Assembly: GCA_021613375.1 (NCBI GenBank)
Contig: CM038717.1
Location: forward strand, 38,733,632-38,797,631
DNA length: 64,000 bases
Reading direction: 5' to 3'
Origin: Megaleporinus macrocephalus
Lineage: Eukaryota; Chordata; Actinopteri; Characiformes; Anostomidae
The notes under the pieces are model-generated. The model was not told the DNA's origin and did no database searches. It was given only the letters and a program-made list of their open reading frames with translations. Shown in pieces: positions 1-12,644 of this stretch (within the stretch, counting starts at the first letter, position 1; each line of letters starts with the position of its first letter). A program made the position numbers and the translations under genes.

Positions 1-1037
1 CCACCAGGAGAGGGTTTCCTTCCTCTCCTCGTTATTCTAGTGAGCAGGTCTAATACTTCGTTAATTAATCCCGCCCACTTTCACAATTAGTGAAGGTGAC
101 TTCACATTTTAGACCAGAGTGAGCGCTCCGGTGCTCCGGTGGTAAATTATTCCGCTCTTCATTAATGGCTAAAATAATTTCCTGGAAAGCTTAGTTCCTC
201 AAAGGCCTGATTTATTATCACAAATATTATTAATTACGTATAATCAGGAGTATTAGAGGAAGGTATAATCCTAAGATTGTAACAACAGATATAGGAATAA
301 ATAATTGATTATTGATAGTCTAATAATTTATTATTAATTATTATTATTATTAACAATAACACAGGAAACTACTCTATATAGAGCCTATATAGATAATTGT
401 ACACAGCACCAATAAAGGTTCTTGGCATCAAGACAGTAGTAGAACCCTTATTCTCCATTAAGTGTGCTATCCAGAACCACTGTCTTCACTAAGGAACCAG
501 TGCAGATGTGCTGATCTGCTGTATCAGTGAGAACATGGTGGGAAGCAGACTCTGGGCTGAGCGTGGTTGTGAGTGTTGAGGAGCTGCAGCTCTGGAGAGG
601 ATGTTCTCGTCTGCGCTGAGGAGTCAGGCGTGTAAACTGGCTTTACAGTGATGTATGATGTGGTAGCGAATGTGGGCGGAGCCTAAGCCCACCTGCAGAA
701 TGGTTGTGGGGTCTGCGTGTCCGAGTGTGGCTCAGTGACTCGGGGACGCCTCGCTCGCGGTTACTGCTAATGGCACGCATGACCAGACGCTTCTGCTCTG
801 GGTGGGTTTATTTAGAGCCAAAATGGAGGCGGCCCCCCGACTCCTGGGCTGTGTGTTAGTGCAGACGGCCCCTGCGGAGCGTGTGTGTGTGTGTGAGTGT
901 GTGCGTGTGTGAGTGTGTGTTTAATCCCTCGCTCTGGAGGAGGGCAGACATTTCCATACAAATGTATTCAACTGTTAGACGATTGTTCTCAGTAAGCAGG
1001 TGCTGCTTTTAACAGGAGGAATAAAGAGGTTTACATA
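1..1037. other. Non-coding DNA, probably lhx5 intron
   Basis: I see no exon here with an acceptable splice context. It is AT-rich at the start and holds a short (GT)n stretch near 880-920. The two lhx5 exons downstream begin with the end of the homeodomain, so the LIM exons and the first homeodomain exon must lie before position 1. This stretch is therefore probably part of the intron preceding exon 5394-5559. Confidence 0.45.
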
Positions 1038-2280
<1,243 letters not shown>

Positions 2281-2489
2281 TCTATCAGAGTGTTGTGGTC
2301 ACGGTTATGGTCGTCGTGCAGCAGCACAGTGTCACGTTCTCCTCCTCCTTCCCCCTCTTTCTTCTCCTCCGCTGATCAGGTTAAGTGAGCGTGTGTTGCT
2401 CCTTCTCTCCTCCGGCCGGAGGTTCAGGTTAACTTCTGGTTTTGTGGACGTGTTAGAACCGCACGTGTGTCTCACAGCAGAGCTAGAAC

Positions 2490-2888
2490 AGAGACATAGA
2501 TAAAAAAAGAGATACATAAATAGATAGATAAAAGAGAAAGAAAGAGAAAGGGAAAGAGTTGAGGAATCAGATAAAACAAAAGAGAAAGAAAAGAAAATGG
2601 CACAGAGATGGAAAGAATAAAGAGAAATAGAGATCTAAAAAGACTAAAAGAAGATATATTTAAAGAAGAGACAGATAAAAAGGGCAGAGAGATAGAAGCA
2701 AGAGATACAGAAGAAAGAGAATAGGAGAGAAAGAGAGCGAGAGAGATAAAGGACAGAGAAAAAGTGACAGATAAAGAAAGAAAAAAGAGACCAATCAAAG
2801 AGATAGACACAGACAGACAAAGGAGAGAGAGACAGAGAGAGAGAGATGAAGAAAGAAAAGAGAGAGAGAGAAAAGGAGCAGTGTTACT
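2490..2888. repeat. Purine-rich tract (GA/GATA/AAAGAG)
   Basis: The + strand is dominated by A and G in degenerate AGAGAAAGA and GATA motifs. It follows the pyrimidine tract after about 200 bp of mixed sequence, so the purine-rich strand switches from - to + across 2280-2490. Confidence 0.85.
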
Positions 2889-2924
2889 GATGAAGTGGGT
2901 GATGATAATTTACCCTGTGCCGTG

Positions 2925-4193
2925 TTCAGTGTTCAAGGACAGGTGGTTCAGTGTTCAGTGTTCAAGGACAGGTGGTTCAGTGTTCAGTGTTCAAGGACAG
3001 GTGGTTCAGTGTTCAGTGTTCAAGGACAGGTGGTTCAGTGTTCAGTGTTCAGGGACAGGTGGTTCAGTGTTCAGTGTTCAGGGACAGGTGGTTCAGTGTT
3101 CAGTGTTCAGGGACAGGTGGTTCAGTGTTCAGGGACAGGTGGTTCAGTGTTCAGGGACAGGTGGTTCAGTGTTCAGGGACAGGTGGCTCAGTGTTCATTG
3201 TTCAGGGACAGGTGGTTCAGTGTTCAGGGACAGGTGGTTCAGGGACAGGTGGTACAGTGTTCAGGGACAGGTGGTACAGTGTTCAGGGACAGGTGGTTCA
3301 GTGTTCAGGGACAGGTGGTACAGTGTTCAGGGACAGGTGGTTCAGTGTTCAGGGACAGGTGGTTCAGTGTTCAGGGACAGGTGGCTCAGTGTTCAGTGTT
3401 CAGGGACAGGTGGTTCAGTGTTCAGGGACAGGTGGTTCAGTGTTCAGGGACAGGTAGTTCAGTGTTCAGTGTTCAGGGACAGGTGGTTCAGTGTTCAGGG
3501 ACATGTGGTTCAGTGTTCAGGGACAGGTGGTTCAGTGTTCAGGGACATGTGGTTCAGTGTTCAGGGACAGGTGGTTCAGTGTTCAGGGACATGTGGTTCA
3601 GTGTTCAGGGACAGGTGGTTCAGTGTTCAGGGACAGGTGGTTCAGTGTTCAGGGACATGTGGTACAGTGTTCAGGGACAGGTGGTTCAGTGTTCAGGGAC
3701 AGGTGGTACAGTGTTCAGGGACAGGTGGTACAGTGTTCAGGGACAGGTGGTTCAGTGTTCAGTGTTCAGGGACAGGTGGTTCAGTGTTCAGGGACAGGTG
3801 GTTCAGTGTTCAGGGACATGTGGTTCAGTGTTCAGGGACAGGTGGTACAGTGTTCAGGGACAGGTGGTACAGTGTTCAGGGACAGGTGGTTCAGTGTTCA
3901 GTGTTCAGGGACAGGTGGTTCAGTGTTCAGGGACATGTGGTTCAGTGTTCAGGGACAGGTGGTACAGTGTTCAGGGACAGGTGGTTCAGTGTTCAGGGAC
4001 ATGTGGTTCAGTGTTCAGGGACAGGTGGTACAGTGTTCAGGGACAGGTGGTTCAGTGTTCAGGGACAGGTGGTACAGTGTTCAGGGACAGGTGGTACAGT
4101 GTTCAGGGACATGTGGTTCAGTGTTCAGGGACAGGTGGTACAGTGTTCAGGGACAGGTGGTACAGTGTTCAGGGACAGGTGGTTCAGTGTTCA
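2925..4193. repeat. 22-bp minisatellite (GTTCAGGGACAGGTGG family)
   Basis: About 1.27 kb of head-to-tail copies built on GTTCAGTGTTCAGGGACAGG plus TG. Variants include a duplicated GTTCA (longer units, frequent at the left end), ACAGG to ACATG, and GGTTCA to GGTACA. The left-most copies carry CAAGGACAGG and later ones CAGGGACAGG, giving a gradient of variants along the array. The unit has no stop in any + frame, so several long Val/Gln/Cys/Ser-rich open frames arise and should not be called proteins. Confidence 0.95.
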
Positions 4194-4502
4194 CTCGTAA
4201 CACTCTCACACCCGCTGGACAGAGACGCAGCAGAGTGAACACATCAGTGAGTCAGAGTGAAACATGATATCCTTCTGACGTACGTTGTAAATGCCGGTTG
4301 TTCATTAGTTTGTGTGTAAACTTTGCGATAAATTGATTTTAAAAATGGCCTAAAGTTACTTGGAAGGACGTCTGGTTCCATTGACTTACAGTGAAAGTAA
4401 AGTATGTTTTTTCCTTCTAGTGTTAAAGTTATAACTTTAGAGATTTGGAGGTTTTGTTTCCAACAGCAACATCATCCTCTACAGACAACATGCTTAAATA
4501 TA

Positions 4503-4611
<109 letters not shown>

Positions 4612-4725
4612 TACAGTGCCCAAGAAGTGTTTATCATGGGAAAAACAAATCGTCCTGTTTTTGTATTTTTGGAGGTCTGATCTGTTGACTAAGTTAATTG
4701 TTTCTGATGACCAATTACTGATCAG

Positions 4726-4895
4726 TATCAGAATCAGATTCACCAAGTATGTCACACATACAAGGAATATCTCTTGGTGAGGCACTTGAGTACAACATGT
4801 ACCAAGAAAATTACAATAAGATATAATAAATAGAATAAGAACAACAAAAGTTATAACAAGCCAGGAAAGGTAGAGATATATTCATATCATTAATA
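4726..4895 (-). mobile_element. LINE 3'-tail-like fragment
   Basis: The stretch beginning ATCAGTATCAGAATCAGATT, followed by a motif close to CCAAGTATGTCACACATAC and AAGGAATATCTCTTGGTG, resembles the 3' tails of fish L2-type LINEs, whose ends are runs of an ATCAG/ATTCTG-type short repeat. Orientation is inferred from the tail being on the left. Family assignment is from memory. Confidence 0.5.
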
Positions 4896-4929
4896 TCTGT
4901 ACTTCTATGTGTACAGACATTTTTGTAGT

Positions 4930-4934
<5 letters not shown>

Positions 4935-4999
<65 letters not shown>
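4935..4999. repeat. (TA)n microsatellite
   Basis: Uninterrupted TA dinucleotides, about 65 bp. Confidence 0.95.
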
Positions 5000-5001
<2 letters not shown>

Positions 5002-5175
5002 TGTATCTCTCATTTGCTCCCTTTTTATTTATATTTGTTTGTTTTTATTTTTCTACATGATTTTAATACAGCTGCTGCTGTTTACATTGTGCGTAAACTT
5101 CATAATAAAAACACTAAAAAAAGTCTTGGAAAAATTCTGGTTCCTTTGACTTACATTAATAGTAATGTAAGGTTG

Positions 5176-5177
<2 letters not shown>

Positions 5178-5240
<63 letters not shown>
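5178..5240. repeat. (TA)n microsatellite
   Basis: Uninterrupted TA dinucleotides about 150 bp before the lhx5 splice acceptor. It is the third long TA run in 700 bp. Confidence 0.95.
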
Positions 5241-5242
<2 letters not shown>

Positions 5243-5327
5243 AACAAATATATGGTCCTTGCAAATCCAGTTATTTCCTGTTTTGTCGTCTCCTCTACAG
5301 AGTATTATATACAGTATAGTCTCACCA

Positions 5328-5331
<4 letters not shown>

Positions 5332-5389
<58 letters not shown>
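5332..5389. repeat. (CT)n acting as polypyrimidine tract of lhx5 acceptor
   Basis: A (CT)n run of more than 50 bp ends at CTCTCTCCTGCAG, the acceptor of the lhx5 exon at 5394. The microsatellite is in effect the splice-site polypyrimidine tract. Confidence 0.9.
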
Positions 5390-5393
5390 GCAG

Positions 5394-5559
5394 GTGTGGT
5401 TTCAGAACAGGCGGTCGAAGGAGAGGAGGATGAAGCAGCTGAGTGCTCTGGGGGCCCGCCGGCATGCCTTCTTCAGGGGTCCAAGGAGAATGAGGCCGCT
5501 GGGCGGGCGGCTGGACGACCCTGATATCCTGGGCCCTGGGGGATACAGCTATTACGGAG
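5394..5559 (+). CDS. lhx5: LIM-homeobox gene, exon with end of homeodomain (lhx5-like)
   Basis: This exon follows a CAG acceptor and ends TACGGAG with GTAAAA as donor: 166 nt, entered in phase 0 and left with one extra base. It opens with [20 protein letters not shown], the recognition-helix end of a LIM-class homeodomain (WFQNRR DNA-contact motif), followed by the Lhx1/Lhx5-type linker [20 protein letters not shown]. The protein is a nuclear transcription factor of developing brain and nervous system in all known vertebrates. LHX1 has a different residue pattern after RMRPL; the LGGRLD form points to LHX5. The LIM domains and first two-thirds of the homeodomain lie outside the window. Both flanking introns begin or end with (CT)n microsatellite, which is unusual. 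Confidence 0.85.
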
Positions 5560-5563
5560 GTAA

Positions 5564-5566
<3 letters not shown>

Positions 5567-5602
<36 letters not shown>
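5567..5602. repeat. (CT)n microsatellite just after the lhx5 donor
   Basis: Begins about 8 bp after the exon's GTAAAA donor. Together with 5332-5389 it brackets the exon. Confidence 0.9.
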
Positions 5603-5606
<4 letters not shown>

Positions 5607-6060
5607 CTTCTCTTACACTCTCCTTCTTTATTCCTTTATTCATTCTTTTTTAATAAACACAAAGAACTGTCCTTCGCGCTACACACACACAAACACACAC
5701 ATTTCCAGGCACCGCTAGGCTCCGTCCTTCCACACCCACGCTCTCCGACTGCGGGCCTTTTCCCTTCTCACCTTGAAACAACAAAAGCCCCCCCACCCCC
5801 TCCCCCACAGCCACCTCTCTCTCGCTCTCACTCACTCTCTCTTTCCCCATCTTCCTTTCTTGCTTACTCTATTTTTGGCTCCGTTCCCCCCTTCGCAGCT
5901 TCCTCCCCGTCTGTATCTCCACTGCAGGCTATTAGGCTACCGATGATAAGATCTAGTGTCATGACGTATGATATATGATATTTGGCCATATAGATTATAT
6001 ATAGCAGTGTAATTACATAGTAGTTATATAGTAGTTACACTGATATTGGCCATACAGTCT
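5603..6060. other. lhx5 intron 4, pyrimidine-rich, no gene seen
   Basis: C/T-rich sequence with short CA runs and a C-rich stretch near 5790-5815. No exon or recognisable element. Confidence 0.4.
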
Positions 6061-7330
6061 GTGTTGGCAGGTTTACGAGCTCCACTTCTGACTTTCTGGA
6101 TTTGTTTTATAAGCCAAACGTGACGTCAAGATATTTTTTCTATTCTGTAAAACAAACTAAAGCACTTGTGTCGTGATTAGTGTTCACGCTGTCACCTGTA
6201 AGGGACCTAATTGAAACCAGAACATCTGAAAAAACTGAGAGACAGCAAATGCACTACTGTTTGCAGAATGATTGGGAGGAATCAGGCAGCGCCGGCTGGG
6301 AAATGAAGTCTGAAATCAGATGACCGCACGTAGGCGGGCTGGACAATTTGTTTTCCAGCTGAAGTTCTTGTATTCTCTTCTTCGTTTATTTAGTTATTTA
6401 TTCGTACGGCGGCTCGGCGCGCCGTAGCCCAAACCGTGGTTAATTTTTCAAAGCAGAGTGGAGTGTAATCTAACCATGGAGCTCCACAGAATTCCCCGGG
6501 TTGCCAGTTATTGGGTTTTTGTGTGCTCACGGTAAATAAAACACATTAGCGCTGATGCACGCTCAAAGCCGGCGGCCCCGAGCGAGGGAATATATTTCGA
6601 CCATTTTCCTGGGTGCTCTCTGACACCGGCTCCGGAGACACTATGTGTTTGGGTGTCGGAGGGAGGTAGAAATTTAGGGCATGGGAAATGCAGTAATTGT
6701 GTTTTTGTTTGTGTGGGAGAGCGAGCAGTAAGCGTACGTGCTGATGGAAAGAAAAGGCCAGAAAAGAAGAGAGCACGTCCCCCCACCGTCACCCTCCCCG
6801 ATTTCTGCTCAAGGTCTCGCCGCCGTTTCCACGATGGCTCTGTTTACTCGTTCATTAATAGCTTTTCACTCCCTTTTCTTCTCGTGCTGCTGTGCCTCTC
6901 AGACCCGAGCCAGCTGAACGTCTGAACCAAACCAGCCCCGTTCCTGAGCGTGTTAATCAGATTAGGATTAAGAAACGCGACACACACGCATGACAAAACC
7001 AAACAAAAACAGCCAAACAAATGGTGTTAACTGGAGCCAAAACATCTCCAACAAGAGAGCCCCTAATTTGATTTCCTCCTCAGCGGCTACTGCGGCCCGA
7101 GGCCTCGCGTTAGTATGTGATTTGTGTTATTACTCGTAGTCTACATGCCGTTACTAATGGAGTCACTTCTGATCCCCATTCGGTTCAGTTTATTAGTGCT
7201 TTGCAATGAGCTGCACTATTGTTATTCGACAGGACGTTTTTCTTCTCCTTTCTATATTTCTGCCAAGCCTGCCTCGTCCCATAGCTTTCAAGTTAACAGC
7301 AGGAATGCTCAGTCCGATTAAAGATGGTGT
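6061..7330. promoter_or_regulatory. Candidate conserved non-coding block in lhx5 intron 4
   Basis: About 1.3 kb of mixed-composition, non-repetitive sequence lying between repeats inside the intron of a developmental regulator. It contains homeodomain/OTX-like core sites, for example TTAATCAGATTAGGATTAAG at 6953-6972 with TAATC and GGATTA cores, and a GC-rich palindromic patch CGGCGCGCCG near 6415-6424. This is a suggestion from appearance and context; conservation cannot be tested here. Confidence 0.3.
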
Positions 7331-7559
7331 GCATGCATAAAACCTTTTGATTGTATGCACAGATCTTATACAACAATTATTAAATGATAGTTTATTCAGA
7401 GGAATAAATGCTGGAATTGTGTGGAGATTACAATAATTTAAATAATTTATAGCTGCTTGCCGCCTACCATCACCATAGCAACCACTTGGCCACACCCTAT
7501 AAACCACCTGACATAACATTGCAACCTTCTATCATCGCCTTAGCAGCCATCTAAAACGC

Positions 7560-8420
7560 AATAACAAAGTAGGCCTGGCCTACTACTGCAACACCCTACC
7601 AACCAACAGGCCTACCATAGCAACACCTGACCAGCCACCTGGTACACTATAGCAACACCATCACAACACCCTACCAACCACCTGTTACTATAGCAATAAC
7701 ATACCAATCACCTATAACACAATAGCAACACCCTACCCATCACTTGGAACATTACACCAACACCCTACCATTCGCCTGGCCTACCATTGCAACACTCTAC
7801 CAACCAACAGGCCTACCATAGCAACACCCGACCAGCCACCTCGTACACTATAGCAACACCATTGCAACACCCTACCAATCACCTGGAACATTACACCAAC
7901 ACCCTACCAATCACCTGGAACATTACACCAACACCCTACCCATCACTTGGAACATTACACCAACACCCTACCATTCGCCTGGCCTACCATTGCAACACTC
8001 TACCAACCAACAGGCCTACCATAGCAACACCCGACCAGCCACCTCGTACACTATAGCAACACCATTGCAACACCCTACCAATCACCTGGAACATTACACC
8101 AACACCCTACCAATCAGCTGGCCTACTATTGCAACACCCAACCAGGCACCTCGTACACTATAACAACACCATCGCCACACCCTACCCACTACCTAGTACA
8201 CTACAGCAATAACATACCAACCACCTATAACACAATGGCAACACCCTACCAATCACTTGGAACAGCAACACCCGACCATTCGCCTGGCCTACCATTACAA
8301 CACCCTACCAACCACCAAGAACACTATAGCAGCACCCTACCAACCAACTGGAACACAGCAGCAACACCGTACCACCCACCTGGTCTACCGTTGCACCACT
8401 CTACTAACCACCTGGTATAC
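7560..8420. repeat. Degenerate ~33-bp minisatellite (CCTACCAACCACCTGG / TAGCAACACC)
   Basis: Repeated blocks of CCTACCAATCACCTGGAAC then ATTACACCAACA or CTATAGCAACA. A larger unit of about 200 bp is duplicated: the run starting CCATTCGCCTGGCCTACCAT occurs near 7770 and again near 7973. It lies in lhx5 intron 4, shortly before the last exon. Confidence 0.85.
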
Positions 8421-8613
8421 TTTTGTTCAGCTCCTTAAGTCCTGACCTAGATTGGTGGTATCTCCCAAGAATAGGTTCATCCAAAATGTAAGGATTAAAT
8501 AAGAGGAATGATTACTTGTAGCTGGTCTGTTTGATTCCAGAACCTCCAGCACATCATGTACCAGCAAGCTTTAACCTGTTGATTAAAGTTCCTCTTGTTT
8601 CTCTTCCCTGCAG

Positions 8614-8975
8614 AGTACCAGGGCGACTACTACGGCCCAGGGGTCAACTACGACTTCTTCCCCCATGGCCCACCCTCTTCGCAGGCCCAGTCTCCGGCCG
8701 AGCCACCCTACCTCCTCAACTCAGGCTCCGGGGCGCTGGATGGGGGTCCAGGCTCAGGCCACCACCCCACGGATGACCAAAGGTTCACGGACATGATCTC
8801 TCACGCTGACACACCCAGTCCTGAGCCCGGCCTGACCGGACCCCTGCACCCCAACACGCAGGGCGAGGGATTCGGAGGGGGCCCGAGTCCGCCCTTCCCT
8901 CTGGCCAACAACACCAGCTACAGCGGCCCATTGCCCCACTCTGGTCAGGAGATGGGGGAGAACACGGTATGGTAG
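8614..8975 (+). CDS. lhx5: lhx5-like terminal coding exon
   Basis: The acceptor is CTTCCCTGCAG; the first two bases complete a Glu codon split from the previous exon, giving YGEYQGDYY across the join. The exon encodes 119 residues and stops with TAG after TVW. It is the Pro/Ser/Gly-rich C-terminal transactivation region of Lhx1/5 proteins: NYDFFPHGPPSSQAQSPAE, then RFTDMISH, DTPSPEPGL, GGPSPPFP and YSGPL, ending in the family-typical VW. The FTDMISH...DTPSPEPGL block and the ending match what I know of LHX5 better than LHX1. The frame is intact and the length is normal for the family. The neighbouring genes are unrelated in function. Confidence 0.85.
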
Positions 8976-9800
8976 AGGGGCTGTAAGGGGCGTGGATAGA
9001 GAAATAGGGCGGGATTGAAGGGTGCAGGAAAAAAAAACTAACAATGGACTTGAAACCCACCCACCCCGCCCAAAAAACTCAAGCCCCATCGGCTCCAATC
9101 CCGTCTTTTCCAGTACTGTACGAGACTGCTGCGTGACCCGGCCCCCCGGATAGCCGATAGCCAAGACAGGACGAAGAAATGTCCAGCGGTCCAATGGGAT
9201 GGAGGGCATGACCCAGAAATCAGTCCACAGGACAAATTTTCAAAAAACCTAGCAGGGACATCTTCCTCTCTCCGCTCCCCTTTCCACAGGCCCGGTCGCA
9301 GCGCCGCCGCTTAGCCGACCAATCGCAAACAAGAGGAATTCTTTTGCATTGCCATGGTTTCCACCACTGGCATCACAGTCTGCGTTAGTGCTCAGACCTG
9401 TTATCTGTTTTCCCCTCTTCTTTTTACCTGCTATCATTTACAGTCTAGAACTGGTTGTCGCAGATGTGGGAATGACTAGTGAGTGGTCAGCGGATATATC
9501 CATGTTCATGGGAATTCTAAAACTTGGTCATTTTGGCTTTGGTTGTTTCCTTAGAGATGACGTTTGTTCCATTCTGGGCTGCGTTTCTTCTCCTCCGGCC
9601 TGTTTGTAACATACAGTATTTGTTTATTTCATTCATCGAAAAAAAAAAATTAAACATTTTATTAAAACATTTTGATGAACACTGAGTTCGTGCTCGAGCC
9701 TGTCCTTGTTTAAAGGGGTACATAGAGAGTTGCGCCAAAATGTTTCACATTGTGTTGTTTATGTTTTTCCCCCCATTCAGCTTCACAATAAACAACTTTG
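8976..9800 (+). other. lhx5: Probable lhx5 3' UTR with polyadenylation signals
   Basis: Non-repetitive sequence follows the stop codon. Candidate poly(A) signals are ATTAAA at about 9649 and AATAAA at 9787-9792. A poly-A run lies at about 9640-9649. The true cleavage site cannot be fixed from sequence alone. Confidence 0.5.
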
Positions 9801-10639
9801 GGTACACAAGCTTCAGTCGCTTCCAATCACAACCACTAAATTTAGCACCCAGTTGTCTGTTTCTTTTCTTCTGGGCTATTTGGGAGTTTGCTCCAGATGC
9901 AAGGAGATGCAGACACTGGAGTAGTCCTTCAATACAAGTGTCCATTCAAAACGTAATGGTCCAAACATAAACGCACACTAGAATTCAAACGGTTGGAAAC
10001 TGTTTTCAGCTAAAGATACAATGCTGTGCAAACATCAGAGACCAGGGACGTCATGATATAGTGGAGTCAGGACTAGAGCTGTAGACACTTCAGCAATACT
10101 TGTGAAAGCTGTATAGATGCTGAGAATGAAGTTAATCGATAATATTATTTAAGAATATTTACATCCAGAAAGCCTGATATTTAAAACTGATTCTAAACTA
10201 AATGATTTGGAGATCACAAACACTTTCAAATATTAAATAAAACATATTGAATGTATAGAATTTTTAAAGTTATAAATAACAGTAATTATTACTATGAGAA
10301 GTGATTCCAAACTTAAAACTAGTGTGTTGGTACTGCTATTTAATTTAAAAACAGATGTCAAACCGTGACATTTGTTGTCTTATTAACTTTTATTTTTTTT
10401 TAAATATACACATGTACCCTTTTTGTACATTCCAAATCGAATACCTGCAACACGTCCCACTGGAAGTCTTCTTGTTTTCAACCATACAAAGTCTTTGTTG
10501 TCGTCTTTTTTTTAAACTTTAGTGTCAGTTTTACAGCAGGGGACGCTTCCCGGCTGCAGGCGGGTCAGTCCAGCATTCACACTGTCCGATTTTGCAGCCA
10601 CGCTGTTGTAACACGTGTGGAATGTTTCCCGATTTCAGT
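9801..10639. other. Intergenic, nothing recognised
   Basis: AT-rich unique-looking sequence downstream of lhx5. No exon, RNA gene or clear repeat seen. Confidence 0.4.
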
Positions 10640-10812
10640 GTTGAAATAATTAGTCAAGTTTATTTGTGTAGCGCTTTTTATAAGGATGTTGTCTCAAAGC
10701 AGCTTTACAGGAGTTTTGAAAACAGACAGTTACAACAGATACCCCCCAGTGAGCAAGACCACCTCCCTCAGACTGGAGGAAGAAACCTTGGGAGGAACCA
10801 GACTCGCAGGCG
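10640..10812. mobile_element. Dispersed fish repeat fragment (AAGTTTATTTGTGTAGCGCT type)
   Basis: The stretch holds TATTTGTGTAGCGCTTTT, CAAAGCAGCTTTACAG and GGAAGAAACCTTGGGAGGAA. I know this arrangement from an abundant interspersed repeat of ostariophysan fishes. Class uncertain. Confidence 0.5.
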
Positions 10813-11230
10813 TCTCTGAAGAAGATGGCGTTTAGAAGGCAGCGTGTGTTCTCCTAGATGCGTTCATCAGTAATGCAGCTTCCACACATGCTGGATTTGG
10901 AACTTTATGCTGGTAACAATTATTGTCTTTCTCTTCTTCGGCTCAGAAACATAATGTCTAACGTTTATATAAACAATCTGAGTCGTCTAGACTGCAGTAC
11001 ACCTTTCGACAGAGTGTCAGTCTAATTCAGGGACACTTGTTCTGGATATTGAAAATACAGTCAAAGTGGATCTTCAAATTTGTATTCATGATACTGATCA
11101 AGATTTATTGACATAGCTAAGCATCACTAACTGCAGTCAGATTGAGTTATCACTGAATAGGTCTTGTGAGACTAGTTACGGTTGCGTATTGCTATATATT
11201 GTAATTCCACAGTATATTACTCCCGTATTT

Positions 11231-11232
11231 TA

Positions 11233-11292
<60 letters not shown>
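11231..11292. repeat. (ATT)n microsatellite
   Basis: About 60 bp of TTA/ATT trinucleotides. Confidence 0.95.
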
Positions 11293-12250
11293 TGCCATTT
11301 CCTCGCCATGTAACTCGTCACAGTTTTCGAGATATCAACTCTGTTCCAACTCCAGACTGAATCGGGCTTGTGTACAGCTTTTTGATCAAATGCACGGATT
11401 CTGGATAAGAGCAGAAGTTACTGGAAGTTTTTCCCATAGAGAATAAATGGGATGAAAATTTACACAGCAATTTAAGGAACATCTGCTCGGCCGACAGACT
11501 CTGTTTCACATACACCGACTCAGGGTAGACCCCCAACTATGACTGCAGTGTTGGTTTGACTCGCACTCGTCTAATTGTCGTTTTTTTCCTCCCTCTTTTT
11601 CCCTCTCATAGAGTCCCATTCATTTTGTGACACATCCAAACATCATGCTTTCATTTATCCTACAGTCTCCAAACTTCACAGACCCTCTCAGGGCAAGAAC
11701 CCCATACTCTAATCCACAGACATACTGGTCTGCACTCCTTTATTTGTCATTTATTCATCCCTCTTTACACCCATATACTCCAATTCATTTTCAACATGGT
11801 TTCATACAATCTACAGTCACCAAACTGCATGTACTCGCTAAGGGCAGCTCTACTTGTCGTTTATTCAACCCTTGCATTGGATTAGCTGCGCAACCATCCC
11901 GTGTCTCCTTCAGGAACTCTACTTTACTAGTTAATATTTGCATGTTTTCTGCAACTTATCAAAATTGAATGCAGTATGAATTCACAAAAACAATGAATCA
12001 TAGTGGAATGATGAGTCTGGCAGATGCTGGAACCTCAGTCCTCATCTCAGTATAGGCCTTCAAAAGCATTAAGAGTATTGCTTAACATGAATTTGTCTAT
12101 CCAGCTAATTGCACAAAGCAAATTAAAGAAGTTAATACTCGTCTGTAAATCTAATACATCTAAATAAAGGCATTTTAGAAACATAGAAACAATAAAAACC
12201 TTTGTTTTGTGATGTTAGTTAGCCAGCTTGCTAGAGCTCCATGCTAAAAC
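11293..12250. other. Intergenic, nothing recognised
   Basis: No coding exon or RNA gene found. Short open frames here lack family resemblance. Confidence 0.4.
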
Positions 12251-12254
12251 ACTA

Positions 12255-12640
12255 TGTAATAATAACTGTAATAATAATCATTATCACCATCATCTTTATT
12301 TATAGAGCACTTCTCATACCAGTGGCAGCTCAAAGTGCTTTACAGATCATTTTCATCAGTAACAGTAAAAACAGTAGAGTCCTTATAATCCAAAGACAAA
12401 GTTTAAATTTATAGGTATTAAGATTTTAATTGAATAGTGAGTTTATATGTGTAGTAAAATGTCTCTGAGCTGGACTGTCTAATAAAAGCTGAACTGAGCT
12501 CCACAGTTTAGAAGCAGAGGAGCTGAAAGAGTCTCTCCAGGTTCTCTGTATGTTACCGAAGGTGTTTGTACAGAAGGTCAGTATCTACAGATCTAAGATC
12601 AGCAGCTGGAACATAAACAGAGAGACGTTCTGTGATGTAG
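12255..12640. mobile_element. Dispersed repeat fragment (TTTATTTATAGAGCACTTCT type)
   Basis: CATCTTTATTTATAGAGCAC, then CAGCTCAAAGTGCTTTACAG, is a familiar fish interspersed-repeat start. The following sequence (GAACTGAGCTCCACAGTTTA, AGAAGCAGAGGAGCTGAAAG) looks like the body of the same element. The 22/18-bp tandem array begins at its end. Confidence 0.45.
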
Positions 12641-12644
12641 CAGA

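Noticed and set aside
2925..4193. CRISPR-like array
   Set aside because: Repeats are directly adjacent without unique spacers and the genome is eukaryotic.
2764..4267. Long + strand frames of Val/Gln/Cys/Ser repeats
   Set aside because: The 22-bp unit lacks stops in all + frames; three overlapping frames are equally open.
5394..8975. lhx1 instead of lhx5
   Set aside because: The C-terminal motifs LGGRLD, FTDMISH and GGPSPPFP agree better with LHX5 as I know it; a formal tree would settle it.
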